A DNA stretch of 64,000 bases from Actinomadura rifamycini DSM 43936 (GCF_000425065.1 NZ_AULB01000003.1:124001-188000), one strand, 5' to 3'; positions 33,433 through 42,119 are shown, counted from the first letter of the stretch. A program made the numbers and translations. The notes: a model not told the origin generated them from the sequence alone.

Positions 33433-34419
33433 ATGCGCAGCAAGACCGAACTGGAGTCGGCCATCCGGTCCGGCGGCCGGGCCGTGCTGGTGGTCAACGC
33501 GCGGTCGCGCCGCGGGCGCCGGCTGTACGGGACGGCGCGGCGGCTGCTGGACGAGGCCGGGCTCGAGTTCGTCCGCGTGTTCCCGGTGACCGACCCCGGC
33601 ACGCTGCGCGGCATGTTCGAGGACGTCCTGGCGCTGGAGCCCGACCTCGTCGTGGTCGGCGGCGGCGACGGGACGGTCGCCGAGGCCGTCGGAAACCTCG
33701 CGCACCGCGACATCGCCCTCGGCGTCCTGCCGCTCGGCACCACCAACAACTTCGCGCGCAGCCTGGAGCTGCCGCTCGACCTGCCGGGCGCCGTCCGCAC
33801 CCTGCGGGTCGGCGGTCCGGCGGGCGGCAAGGTCGCGGACGTGGACGTCGGCTGGTTCGACAGCACCGACGACCCGCGCGCCGAGGGCCCCGGCGACGAC
33901 CGCGCGCACATCTTCGCGAACATGGTCAGCCTCGGGCTGTCGGTGCACGTCGCGGGCAAGGTCCCGCACCTGCTCAAGCGGTACGCCGGACGGGCGGCGT
34001 ACGCGCTGACGGCCGCGGGCCTGCTGCCCCGGCACCGGGCGTTCACGGCGCGGATCACCATCGACGGCGAGACCCGCGAGATGAAGACCCACCAGCTGAA
34101 CGTCGCCAACGGCGCCCACCACAGCGGGACCCGCATCGCCCGCGACGCCAGCCCGGACGACCGGCTGCTGGCCGTCTACCGGCTGGGCGACGAGCGGCGG
34201 CTGCGGCTGGCGTCGGCGACGGCCCGGCACGTGCTGACCGGGCCGCGCCGCTCGCTCGCCGAGGACGTGTTCCTCACCACCGACCGCGTCGAGATCGAGA
34301 CCGACCCGCCGCTGCGGGTCGACGTGGACGGCGAGGTCCGCGGCCGGACGCCGGTGACGATCCGGCTGCGCGGCAACGCGCTGCGCGTCGTCGTCCCGCA
34401 GACGTTCGTCGACACCTGA
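33433..34419 (+). CDS. Diacylglycerol/lipid kinase family protein (YegS-like)
   Basis: A 328-aa cytoplasmic lipid kinase, probably phosphorylating diacylglycerol or a related lipid. The nucleotide loop GGGDGTVAEAVGNL and LPLGTTNNFARSL are the DAGK catalytic-domain signatures; the C-terminal beta-sandwich follows. I chose ATG 33433 because of the GGAG site nine bases upstream and because a -10 TAGGGT at 33379-33384 would leave almost no leader for ATG 33400, the other candidate. Confidence 0.85.
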   Translation: MRSKTELESAIRSGGRAVLVVNARSRRGRRLYGTARRLLDEAGLEFVRVFPVTDPGTLRGMFEDVLALEPDLVVVGGGDGTVAEAVGNLAHRDIALGVLPLGTTNNFARSLELPLDLPGAVRTLRVGGPAGGKVADVDVGWFDSTDDPRAEGPGDDRAHIFANMVSLGLSVHVAGKVPHLLKRYAGRAAYALTAAGLLPRHRAFTARITIDGETREMKTHQLNVANGAHHSGTRIARDASPDDRLLAVYRLGDERRLRLASATARHVLTGPRRSLAEDVFLTTDRVEIETDPPLRVDVDGEVRGRTPVTIRLRGNALRVVVPQTFVDT

Positions 34420-34429
34420 TCCGGCCCGC

Positions 34430-34446
34430 ACCCGGCCGCGCCGGGT
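34430..34446. terminator. Short hairpin between convergent genes
   Basis: ACCCGGC (34430-34436) pairs with GCCGGGT (34440-34446) across a CGC loop, between the lipid kinase and PadR genes. Confidence 0.45.
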
Positions 34447-34462
34447 ACGGGCGGGACCGCGC

Positions 34463-35149
34463 CTACCCCGTGGTGCCGGCGGTCGCGGCGGCCTCGGACG
34501 CCCCGCCCGCCTCGGACGCCCCGCCCGCCTCGGACGCCCCGCCCGTCTCGGACGCCCCGCCCGTCTCGGACGCCCCGCCCGTCTCGGCGGTCTCGGCGGT
34601 CTCGCCCGCCATGACGTACGCGCCCGCCTCGAGCCGCTCGATCAGCCCGTGCGTCCACGCGGTCGCGGCGTCCGCGGAGTGCGTCCACCAGCCGAGCAGC
34701 TCCCGCAGGTGGTCGCCCGGGTCGAGCCGCTCCGCGGGCGGGGCCACCGACGCCCGCCAGGCCGCGAGGCCGTCGAGCCGCCCCCGCAGCAGCGCGACCG
34801 CCTCGGCGCGCGGCAGCTCGGTGAGGAAGCCGAGCCCGGCGGTCAGCATCTCGGGGTGCCGGACGTCGACCGTCCCGATCGCGGACCGCAGCAGCCGCAG
34901 GAACTCCTCCCGGCCCGCGTCGGTGATCTCGTAGTCCACGTGCGGGGGGCCCGCGTCGCTCTCCTCGACGCCGTGGGCGTGCAGCAGGCCCTCCTTGGCG
35001 AGCTGCCTGAGCGCGTGGTAGATCGAGCCGGGGTTCACGTGCGCCCACTCGTCCGATCCCCACGACAGCAGTTCGCGCCGGACCGTGTAGCCGTGCGCCC
35101 GCCCCGACCGCCGCACGCCGCCGAGCACCAGCAGCCGCGTCGCCGACAT
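34463..35149 (-). CDS. PadR-family transcriptional regulator with a repeat-expanded tail
   Basis: A 228-aa regulator. The PadR winged helix (MSATRLLVLGGVRRSGRAHG…GSIYHALRQLAKEGLL…DYEITDAGREEF) covers about 1-85 and a helical Vir-like dimerisation domain about 90-180. The last ~40 residues are a low-complexity tail of GGASET/GGASEA units made by tandem DNA repeats. GGGAG precedes ATG 35149, and TAGCCT about 30 bp further up may be its own -10. It follows the TetR-MFS pair and may control that transporter. Confidence 0.85.
   Translation of the reverse strand: MSATRLLVLGGVRRSGRAHGYTVRRELLSWGSDEWAHVNPGSIYHALRQLAKEGLLHAHGVEESDAGPPHVDYEITDAGREEFLRLLRSAIGTVDVRHPEMLTAGLGFLTELPRAEAVALLRGRLDGLAAWRASVAPPAERLDPGDHLRELLGWWTHSADAATAWTHGLIERLEAGAYVMAGETAETAETGGASETGGASETGGASEAGGASEAGGASEAAATAGTTG
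34493..34600. repeat. 18-bp tandem repeat (five copies) plus 9-bp repeat inside the PadR gene
   Basis: CTCGGACGCCCCGCCCGC and its C/T variant are repeated at 34493, 34511, 34529, 34547 and 34565, followed by two CTCGGCGGT units. Two unit types occur in blocks (two with final C, three with final T). This indicates recent slippage. Each unit adds six residues to the PadR tail without a frameshift. Confidence 0.9.
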
Positions 35150-35217
35150 CTGGCTCCCTTCCCATCGGTGACGCACCAGGCTACGGCCTCGGCGGGCCCG
35201 CGCGCGGCGCGCGGCGC

Positions 35218-36789
35218 TCAGTGGTCGGCGGCCGACAGATCGAGATCGCGGGGGGTGAGGCGCCACACGACGGCCGCGGCGGCCAGCATGAGGAGCGCGC
35301 CCGCGAGGCCGGTCAGCCCGAGGGAGTGCTCGAACGCGGTCCGCGCGGAGTCCGCCAGGGACGCGTTGACCGAGCCCGCGACGTCCAGCGCGCCGGTGAG
35401 GGACTCGCGGGCCGCGTCCGCGGCGCCGCCGGTGACGCCCAGCGACGCCAGCTCGCCGGTCGACAGGTCGCTCCGGTACACCGCGGCGGCGAGGCTGCCG
35501 AGCAGCGCGATGCCGAGCGCGCCGCCGATGTCGTAGCTGGTCTCCTCGACGGCGGCGGCGCTGCCCGCCTTCTCCGGCGGGGCGCCCGCCATGATGACGG
35601 CGGACGCGATCGCGAGCGACCCCATGCCGAGCCCGATCAGCATCAGCGCGAGGGCGACCGGCCAGTACCCGATCGGCTGCGGGGCCAGGCCGAGGACGGC
35701 GAAGCCGAGCGCGGCGACCGCGAGCCCGCCCGCCAGGACGGTCCGGGCGCCGACCCGCGCGGCGACCGCGGGCGCGGCCGGGGACGCGACGATCGCGGCG
35801 AGCGCCGTCGGCAGCAGCCGCAACCCCGTCTCCAGCGGCCCGTAGCCCTGGACGAGCTGCATCCACTGGGCCATCAGCAGCATCATGCCCGCCATCGCCA
35901 GCTCGGTGGTCATGGCCGCGAGGGCGCCCGCGCCGAACGAGGGCAGGCGGAACAGCCGCAGGTCCAGCAGCGGGTCGGGACGGCGGAGGCTGCGGCGCAC
36001 GAACCAGCCGAGCGCCGCCGCGGCGACCGCGGCCGACACCAGCGCGGTGGCGTCGGTGAGGCCGTACTTGCCGGCGTTCTTGATGGCGTAGACGAGCGCG
36101 ACCATGCCGGCCATCGACAGCACGACGGCGGGGAAGTCGAGCGGCCCGGGGCGCGGGTGGCGCGCCTCCGGCAGCAGGAGGAGCCCCGCGACGATCGCCG
36201 CGGCCATCACCGGCACGTTGACCAGGAACGCCGAGTGCCAGGAGAAGTGCTCCAGCAGGAACCCGCCGACGATGGGGCCGAACGCCGCGCCGAACGCCGC
36301 CATGGCCGCCCAGACGCCGAGCGCGGTCGCGCGCTCGCGCCCGTCCGGGAACAGGGTGCGGATCATGGACAGCGTGGACGGCATGATCATCGCGCCGCCG
36401 ACGCCGAGCAGCGCCCGCACGGCGATGACGTCGCCCGGGCTGTCGGCGAACACGACCAGGACCGACGCGGTGCCGAAGACCGCGAACCCGCTGATCAGCA
36501 TCCGCTTGCGGCCCCAGCGGTCGCCCAGCGCGCTGACGGTGACGAGCAGGCCCGCGACGACGAGCGCGTAGACGTCCACCATCCACAGCAGCGAGACGGT
36601 GTCGGGCCGCAGGTCGGCGGAGATCGCCGGGAGGGCGACGTTGAGGATGGTGATGTCCATGACGACGAGCAGCAGGCTCGCCGACAGGACGGCCAGGCCC
36701 GCCCAGCGGCGCGGGTCCGGCGCGGCGGCCGCGCGGGGCGCGTCCGGGGCGTCGGAGGCGTCCGGGGCGGGCGGCGTCTTCGAGGTCAC
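35218..36789 (-). CDS. MFS drug-efflux transporter, DHA2 family
   Basis: A 523-aa exporter with about 14 hydrophobic segments. It has the DHA2 motif MDITILNVALPAISADL in helix 1, GDRWGRKRML after helix 2 and GAAFGPIVGGFLLEHFSW (motif C) in helix 5. A Pro/Ala/Asp-rich cytoplasmic N-terminus precedes it. GTG 36789 overlaps the stop of the TetR gene by four bases, so repressor and pump are made from one message. It is distinct from the transporter at 3678. The substrate is unknown. Confidence 0.85.
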   Translation of the reverse strand: MTSKTPPAPDASDAPDAPRAAAAPDPRRWAGLAVLSASLLLVVMDITILNVALPAISADLRPDTVSLLWMVDVYALVVAGLLVTVSALGDRWGRKRMLISGFAVFGTASVLVVFADSPGDVIAVRALLGVGGAMIMPSTLSMIRTLFPDGRERATALGVWAAMAAFGAAFGPIVGGFLLEHFSWHSAFLVNVPVMAAAIVAGLLLLPEARHPRPGPLDFPAVVLSMAGMVALVYAIKNAGKYGLTDATALVSAAVAAAALGWFVRRSLRRPDPLLDLRLFRLPSFGAGALAAMTTELAMAGMMLLMAQWMQLVQGYGPLETGLRLLPTALAAIVASPAAPAVAARVGARTVLAGGLAVAALGFAVLGLAPQPIGYWPVALALMLIGLGMGSLAIASAVIMAGAPPEKAGSAAAVEETSYDIGGALGIALLGSLAAAVYRSDLSTGELASLGVTGGAADAARESLTGALDVAGSVNASLADSARTAFEHSLGLTGLAGALLMLAAAAVVWRLTPRDLDLSAADH

Positions 36790-37349
36790 GGCCGGGCCCC
36801 CGCCCCGGTCAGGAAGGTCTCGGCCATCAGCCGGGCGACGTCGCGGGGCGCGACGTCGCCGCGCCGCAGGCTCTCCCGGGCCGTGACGCACAGCCCGTAG
36901 ACGCAGTTGCTCACCCACCGGACGGGCAGGTCGGGGCGGAGCACGCCGGACCGCTGGGCGGCGGTGTAGAGGCGCATCTCGCGCTCCTCCAGCCGGTCCG
37001 ACCGCTCTTGCAGGCGGGCACGGGACTCCGCCGGGGCGAAGGTGATCGACCAGCCGTGCTCGTGGGCGAGGTCGGCGAAGACCTCCAGGAGCGCGCGGAC
37101 GGTCGCCAGGTGCACGTCCGGGTCGGCGGACGCCGCGGCGGCGTCCACCCCGGTGGAGTCCAGGGCGGCCTCCCAGCGGTCGAGCGCCTGGGTGCCGATC
37201 TCGTCGATCAGCTCGTCGCGTCCGGCGAAGTGGCGGTGCAGGGTGGCCCGGCTGATCCCGGCGGCCTCGGCGAGGTCGGCCATCGAGGCCGCCGGGTCCT
37301 CGTTGAGGCGGCGCAGCGCCGCCTCGATGATCTTTTCGCGCATCTGCAT
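36786..37349 (-). CDS. TetR-family transcriptional repressor
   Basis: A 187-aa regulator with the HTH (IIEAALRRLNEDPAASMADLAEAAGISRATLHRHFAGRDELI) at about 6-50 and a helical ligand domain. It lies upstream of, and is coupled to, the DHA2 exporter. The large inverted repeat at 37362-37397 sits just before its start, so it almost certainly represses this operon and is released by a pump substrate. ATG 37349 and ATG 37343 are both possible. Confidence 0.88.
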   Translation of the reverse strand: MQMREKIIEAALRRLNEDPAASMADLAEAAGISRATLHRHFAGRDELIDEIGTQALDRWEAALDSTGVDAAAASADPDVHLATVRALLEVFADLAHEHGWSITFAPAESRARLQERSDRLEEREMRLYTAAQRSGVLRPDLPVRWVSNCVYGLCVTARESLRRGDVAPRDVARLMAETFLTGAGARP

Positions 37350-37361
37350 GCGCGATACCCC

Positions 37362-37397
37362 CGTATCAAGTGAGACATATTTGTCTCACACGATACG
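37362..37397. promoter_or_regulatory. TetR operator: 36-bp imperfect palindrome
   Basis: The core GTGAGACATATTTGTCTCAC (37370-37389) is symmetric in 18 of 20 positions. Six-base outer arms CGTATC and GATACG lie at equal distance on each side, giving 30 matched positions of 36 overall. A third GATAC lies at 37354. The size suits two TetR dimers. It lies 13-48 bp upstream of the TetR gene. Confidence 0.8.
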
Positions 37398-37426
37398 CAC
37401 GAGTTTCACCGTTTCGGTACCGATTT

Positions 37427-38299
37427 TTACCGCTCTGCTCCGCCCGCCAGGTCCGCGAGGTCCTCCGCGGTGAGCCGCAGGTCGGCCGCGGCCATGTTCT
37501 CCTCCAGGTGCTCGACCGAGCCCGTGCCGGGGATCGCGAGCATCACCGGGGACAGCGCGAGCAGGCCCGCGAGCAGCACCTGCGCGGGCGTCGCGCCGTG
37601 CCGGCCGGCGATCCGCGCGACGCGGGCGTCGTCCGGGATCCCGAAGCCGCCCAGGGGGAAGTACGGGACGCACGCGATCCCCGCGGCCTCGCACTCGGCG
37701 AGCAGGGCCGCGTCCTGCGGCATCGTGATGTCGAACCTGTTCTGGACGCACGCGACGGGGGCGATCGCCCGCGCCTCCGCGAACTGCGCCGCGTCCACGT
37801 GGCTGACTCCGAGATGCCGGATGAGCCCCTCCTCGCGGAGCGCGGCGAGCGCCTCGAACCGCTCGGCGATCGACTCGCCGCCCGGGTCCGCCAGGCCGCC
37901 GGGGCGCAGGTTGACGAGGTCGAGCCGGTCGAGGCCGAGCTCGGCCAGGTTCTGCTCGACCTGGGCGCGCAGTCCGTCCGCCGCCACCTGCCCGGTGGGG
38001 AACGGGTCGTCCGGCCCCTTGAACGGGCCGACCTTGGTGGCGATCACGAGCCCCTCCGGGTAGGGGCCGCCGAGGGCCTCCCGGATCAGCCGGTTCGCCG
38101 CGACGCCGCCCCGCGCGTAGAACGCGGCGGTGTCGATGTGGTCGACGCCGAGCTCCACGGCCCGCCGCAGGACCTTCAGCCCCGTGTCGGGATCGCGCGG
38201 CGGCCCGTCGACGTTCCCCGCGGCCAGCCGCATCGCGCCGAACCCCATCCGGCGGACCCGCAGGTCCCCGCCCAGCATGAAATGCGTTTCATTCGTCAT
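37427..38299 (-). CDS. Aldo/keto reductase family oxidoreductase
   Basis: A 290-aa NADP-dependent TIM barrel. Of the usual tetrad, Asp56 and Tyr61 (DHIDTAAFYARG) and Lys89 (IATKVG) are present. The His normally found in a 'LH' motif is replaced in LDLVNLRPGG. NADPH-binding features appear in the C-terminal IPGTGSVEHLEENM. The substrate is unknown. It is divergent from the LuxR-type gene at 38397 with an inverted repeat between them. Confidence 0.8.
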   Translation of the reverse strand: MTNETHFMLGGDLRVRRMGFGAMRLAAGNVDGPPRDPDTGLKVLRRAVELGVDHIDTAAFYARGGVAANRLIREALGGPYPEGLVIATKVGPFKGPDDPFPTGQVAADGLRAQVEQNLAELGLDRLDLVNLRPGGLADPGGESIAERFEALAALREEGLIRHLGVSHVDAAQFAEARAIAPVACVQNRFDITMPQDAALLAECEAAGIACVPYFPLGGFGIPDDARVARIAGRHGATPAQVLLAGLLALSPVMLAIPGTGSVEHLEENMAAADLRLTAEDLADLAGGAER

Positions 38300-38340
38300 G
38301 ACACCAACCGTGCCGTTTTGCCCCGGTACGGGCGAGCGGC

Positions 38341-38356
38341 TGGCAGCTTGCTGCCA
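38341..38356. promoter_or_regulatory. Inverted repeat between AKR and LuxR-type genes
   Basis: TGGCAGC and GCTGCCA flank TT (38341-38356) as perfect 7-bp arms in the 97-bp divergent gap. It is a plausible operator for the adjacent HTH regulator. Confidence 0.4.
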
Positions 38357-38396
38357 TCTGGCCGCCCGCACGGGCGCGGTGGCACACTGGATCCCG

Positions 38397-39089
38397 ATGA
38401 GCGTCGGCACCCGTCCGGACACGAGCACCGGAAGCACGGACCTCAACGTCACGCTGCGCGGCGAGGCCGCGCTGCTCGAACGCGCCGGGCACCTGTTCGA
38501 GGCGCGCGAGGAGTTCGCCTGCGCGGCCCGCGACCTCGACACCTGGGCGCTCCCCGGCTTCCGCGAGCGGCTCCTCGCCAAGCGGCGGGCGATGCGGCAC
38601 GCGCCCGCCGTCCGCAAGCTCTACACCCCGGCGGCGCTGGCGACCGAGGAGGCCGAGCGGCACCTGCTGGACGTCTCGCGCGCGGGCGTCGCCGTCCGCA
38701 TCTGCACCGCCCCGCTGCCCCACGAGACCATCGTCGTCGACCGGCGCGTCGCGATCCTGGCGGGCCCGCCGCGCGCCGGGGTGCGCGAGTACACGGTCGT
38801 CCGCTCGCCGGGCGTGGTCGCGGGCGTCGTCTCGCTGCTGCAGGCCGCCTGGGACCGGTCGGCCGACCTCGCCGACCACCGCCGCGACCGGGCGCCCGCG
38901 CTCACCGACGAGAGCCGCCGCATCCTGCGGCTGCTCGCCGAGGGCCTGAAGGACGAGGCGGCGGCGCGGCGGCTCGGCATGTCGCTGCGCACCTACCGGC
39001 GGCGCGTCGCGGAGATCCTCGTGCTGCTGGACGCCGAGTCGCGCTTCCAGGCGGGGCTGCGCGCCCACGAGCTCGGGCTGCTCCCCTAG
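38397..39089 (+). CDS. LuxR/TrmB-like regulator with phospholipase-D-like N-terminal module
   Basis: A 230-aa protein. The C-terminal HTH (LTDESRRILRLLAEGLKDEAAARRLGMSLRTYRRRVAEIL) is of the LuxR type. The middle (KLYTPAAL…HLLDVSRAGVAVRICTAPLPHETIVVDRRVAILAG…REYTVVRSPGVV) resembles the degenerate PLD-like sensor found in many Streptomyces regulators. ATG 38397 is the first start after the inverted repeat. It probably controls itself or the divergent reductase. Confidence 0.75.
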   Translation: MSVGTRPDTSTGSTDLNVTLRGEAALLERAGHLFEAREEFACAARDLDTWALPGFRERLLAKRRAMRHAPAVRKLYTPAALATEEAERHLLDVSRAGVAVRICTAPLPHETIVVDRRVAILAGPPRAGVREYTVVRSPGVVAGVVSLLQAAWDRSADLADHRRDRAPALTDESRRILRLLAEGLKDEAAARRLGMSLRTYRRRVAEILVLLDAESRFQAGLRAHELGLLP

Positions 39090-39091
39090 GG

Positions 39092-39496
39092 TCACCCGCC
39101 GGCGAGCGGGACGAGCCTGATGAAGACCAGCTCGGGATCGGCGGCGAGGTCGACCTCCTCGTCGAGGTCCTCCACCTGCCGGTCGCCGGCCAGCACGACG
39201 AACCCGTTCGCGGCGAACGCCCGCTCGGCGATCTCGGCCTGCCGCTCCCAGTCGAGCCGCCGCGGCTCCCGCGGCTCCCGCGGCCGGCGGCCGTCCGGTC
39301 CCGCCTCGGCGCCGCCCGGACGGACGAGCCCGTGGAACCGGTCGGACGCGGGCGCCGCGTCGTGCCGCGCGACCTCCTCCCGGACCCGCAGCCGGATCAG
39401 CTCCCGGACGGTCATCCGCGCGGGCAGCCCCGCCACGGCGAACTCCGCGACGGCCCGGCCGGCCGCGGTCTCGTCCCGGAAGGTCACCCCGGTCAT
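39092..39496 (-). CDS. Small protein co-translated with DUF4132 protein, unknown function
   Basis: A 134-aa soluble protein. A leading segment (MTGVTFRDETAAGRAVAEF…MTVRELIRLRVREEVARHD) is followed by a basic loop and an acidic end (LDEEVDLAADPELVFIRLVPL). I do not recognise a family. ATG 39496 overlaps the DUF4132 stop (ATGA), so the two products probably act together. The stop is only 2 bp from the convergent LuxR-type gene. Confidence 0.65.
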   Translation of the reverse strand: MTGVTFRDETAAGRAVAEFAVAGLPARMTVRELIRLRVREEVARHDAAPASDRFHGLVRPGGAEAGPDGRRPREPREPRRLDWERQAEIAERAFAANGFVVLAGDRQVEDLDEEVDLAADPELVFIRLVPLAGG

Positions 39497-41847
39497 CGCG
39501 CGCCCCGCCCGATCTGCTCCAGGATGGACGGGTCGGTGATCGCGTCGTCCGCGGCGAGCAGGAACGCCTTGCTGAGGATCAGCGCGAGCCGCTCCTCCTC
39601 GAACGGGAGGAGCACCCGCCCGGACGGCCGCCGGTCGGGGACGACGCACAGGTAGGCGTCGTCGGGGTCCATCCGGACGTTCGCCGACCCCAGGTGGATC
39701 CGGTACGTGCGCAGCGCACCGCGCACCACGAGGAACCGGCCGTCCAGCTCGCACCGGTCGGCGATCTTCGTGCAGGGCAGGACGCGGGCGAGGGCGTCGC
39801 GGCGGGTGAGCGCGCTCTCGTCCAGCTCGCCGAACCGGGCCCGCTCCCAGTACGCGAGGGCGGGGCCGTCGCCCGTCCAGTCGGGGTCGGCGGCGATGGA
39901 GGCGACGGAGACGAACAGGTCCACGTCCCGCATCGCCTCGCTGAACACGGCCGGGGGGACGTCGGGGAGTTCGGCCGCGCGCCACGCGCCGTCCGCGAAC
40001 CGGTCGAACCGGACCCGGTCGGTGGCCGCGAGGTTTTCGGGCCCCGGCTCGGCCAGCACGTGCCCGAACCGGATCCGCCACTCCCCCGCCAGGACGCGCG
40101 ACGCCTCGTCCGCCGAGCCGCCGTCCCACGGGCCGAGCATGCCGCTCGTCCAGCCGCGCGCCCGGAACAGCGCGTACATCCGCCGGTAGCGGACGAGGTG
40201 CCCGGCGAACCGGGCCGAGTCCGCGCGGGCCTCCCGCTCGGCGGGCGTGAGCCGGTAGGTCTCGCGGAACGCCTGCTTGAACGGCTGCCGCACGCCCCGC
40301 TCGACGACCGCGTCCCGCCAGGCCCGGACGTCCTCGGCCGGGGCGCCGACCGGGTGCCACAGGCGCACGGCGGCGTCGTCCGGCGCGTCCGGGAGCGCGC
40401 CGGCCTCGGGCAGGACCGCCGTCCACGCGCCCGGCGCCGTCTCGACCTCCCAGATCAGGGCGCGGACGGTCCCGCCCGCGACGGGGTGCCCGGCGAGCCG
40501 GTCGCGCCACCACCCGAACGGGTGCGCGGCCCGGCCGGCGAGGCCGCCCTCCAGCGCCCGGCAGAGCGTGGCGAGCTGGGCGCCGACCCGCTTGACGAGG
40601 TCGCGCAGCTCCTTCAGCGCGTCCTTGTGGTCGCGGCGGACGGCCGCCGGCGCGCTCCGCAGCTCCCGCCCGTCCTTGACGAACGCCAGCCGCGCCGCCG
40701 TGCCCTCGATCGCGACCACGGCGGTGTGCCCGCCGAGGTCGCGGCGGAGCACGCCGTCCGGGCCGAAGCCGAGGTCGGGCAGGCGGAGCGCCACCTCGGT
40801 CCGCTCGGCGAGGGCCGCGTCGGCCTTCTTCAGCATCCGGTCGAGCCGCTTGGGCACCGCCGCGTGCCGGACGGTCCCCCGCACGTCCCGCAGCGCCGTG
40901 ACGAGCTCGGGCGTCGGGACGTCCTGGGCCGCGCGGGCGATCTCGTAGAGCAGCGCCTGGGACGGCAGCGTCTTCGCGGCGGTCGGGGCGACGGCGATGC
41001 CGGGCAGGAGCCGGTCGAGCAGGGCGGGGAGCCACGGCGCGTCGGCGGCGAGCGCGACGCGCGCGGCGCGACCGAGCGCGACCACCTCGTCCGCCGCGAA
41101 CGCCTTGTCGGCCTTGTAGGGGATCGTCCCGTCCTGGACGGCGTCGGCGCGGTCGGCCGCCTCCCGCAGCGCGCTCTCGGCCCACGCCGCGTACGCGGGG
41201 ATCGCGGCGGCGCGGTGCCAGGCGTCCGGCAGCGGCGGCGGCGCGGTGTGCGTGCGGCGGCGGTCCAGCTCGGTCAGCCCGACCCGGTCGGACGGCCGCA
41301 GCCCGGCGATGACGCCGATCTCGCTCCGCGCGATCGGCCCGGCGCCCCGCGAGAGCCGCCCGGCGACCTCCGCGAGGAGACCGCCCTCGACGCCCGGTTC
41401 CGGCGGGTCCGCGGCGAGGCCCGCGGCCGCCAGCAGGGCGAGCGGCGCGCCCAGGTCGTCCGCGTCCAGCAGGAACCGGACGAGCGTGCGCGCGGGGCCG
41501 CCGAGATCGTCCGGCCACGGGCCGGTGCAGCGGACGAGCGCCGCCGTGCCGAGCGTGAGGTCGGCCCACCTGCGGCGCTCCAGCCCGGTGACGAGCGCGT
41601 CGAACATGCGGCGGCACGCGTCGGGGCCGAAGGCGGGCTGCCGCTCCTTGGCCGCGTCCTCGACGGCGAACCGCGCGCTCGTCGCCTCCCACGCCTTCAC
41701 CGCGGACGGCACCGCGTACGCGGCGGGGAGCAGGTCCCCGAGCGCCGCGTCGGGCAGCGCGGCCAGTTCGGCACCGGTGACCGTGAAGCCCGCGTCCTCG
41801 GGGGCGGGGCCGGTCAGGACGCGGTGCAGGCGGGCGACGAGGTCCAT
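39493..41847 (-). CDS. DUF4132 domain protein
   Basis: A 784-aa soluble protein. The C-terminal DUF4132 region contains VERGVRQPFKQAFRETYRLTPAEREARAD, RFAGHLVRYRRMYALFRARGW and a closing VVPDRRPSGRVLLPFEEERLALILSKAFLLAADDAITDP. The N-terminal two thirds are helical. AGGAG precedes ATG 41847. E. coli MolR/YehI carry this domain next to yehLMPQ, and a yeh-like set lies 9 kb away here. No activity is known. Confidence 0.75.
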   Translation of the reverse strand: MDLVARLHRVLTGPAPEDAGFTVTGAELAALPDAALGDLLPAAYAVPSAVKAWEATSARFAVEDAAKERQPAFGPDACRRMFDALVTGLERRRWADLTLGTAALVRCTGPWPDDLGGPARTLVRFLLDADDLGAPLALLAAAGLAADPPEPGVEGGLLAEVAGRLSRGAGPIARSEIGVIAGLRPSDRVGLTELDRRRTHTAPPPLPDAWHRAAAIPAYAAWAESALREAADRADAVQDGTIPYKADKAFAADEVVALGRAARVALAADAPWLPALLDRLLPGIAVAPTAAKTLPSQALLYEIARAAQDVPTPELVTALRDVRGTVRHAAVPKRLDRMLKKADAALAERTEVALRLPDLGFGPDGVLRRDLGGHTAVVAIEGTAARLAFVKDGRELRSAPAAVRRDHKDALKELRDLVKRVGAQLATLCRALEGGLAGRAAHPFGWWRDRLAGHPVAGGTVRALIWEVETAPGAWTAVLPEAGALPDAPDDAAVRLWHPVGAPAEDVRAWRDAVVERGVRQPFKQAFRETYRLTPAEREARADSARFAGHLVRYRRMYALFRARGWTSGMLGPWDGGSADEASRVLAGEWRIRFGHVLAEPGPENLAATDRVRFDRFADGAWRAAELPDVPPAVFSEAMRDVDLFVSVASIAADPDWTGDGPALAYWERARFGELDESALTRRDALARVLPCTKIADRCELDGRFLVVRGALRTYRIHLGSANVRMDPDDAYLCVVPDRRPSGRVLLPFEEERLALILSKAFLLAADDAITDPSILEQIGRGAR

Positions 41848-42062
41848 GCGGGGCTCCTGGGTCGGCGGGCGATCCGGCGGCGGACGGCCGGGTCGGTGAT
41901 CTCGGCGGCGGCGAGGTGCGGGGCGGACGTGCCGCCGGTCAGCGCCGCCGCCCCCACGACGCCGCGCGCGAGGTCGGCGTCCCCGTCATGGACGAGGTCG
42001 TGCCGGGCGCGGCCGGGGAGAGCGCGGGTGCGTCGGACATGGGGGAGATCGTGGCAGAACAT
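41814..42062 (-). other. Coding-like stretch upstream of DUF4132 gene; possible remnant
   Basis: A minus-strand frame from ATG 42062 to a stop at 41814 has nearly all codons ending in G/C and gives a peptide with GGTSAPHLAAAEITDPAVRRRIARR, which looks protein-like. It lacks a ribosome site, overlaps the DUF4132 start and matches no family I know. It may be a short real gene, or the eroded end of one. Otherwise the gap 41848-42159 holds only the monooxygenase promoter. Confidence 0.25.
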
Positions 42063-42090
42063 CCCGACAAAAACGCCCGTTCCGCCGCTC

Positions 42091-42119
42091 TGGTCAGTGA
42101 CCTCATGGTCACCTACGCT
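42091..42119 (+). promoter_or_regulatory. Monooxygenase promoter with operator in the spacer
   Basis: TGGTCA (42091-42096), a 17-bp spacer and TACGCT (42114-42119) form a good sigma-A-type promoter. GTGACC/GGTCAC (42097-42112) is an inverted repeat exactly within the spacer, which is a typical repressor position. CTCTGGTC (42088-42095) is also complementary to GACCAGAG (42122-42129). Confidence 0.55.

Noticed and set aside
34493..34600. CRISPR or intergenic repeat
   Set aside because: The repeat is directly tandem, in frame and within the PadR coding sequence.
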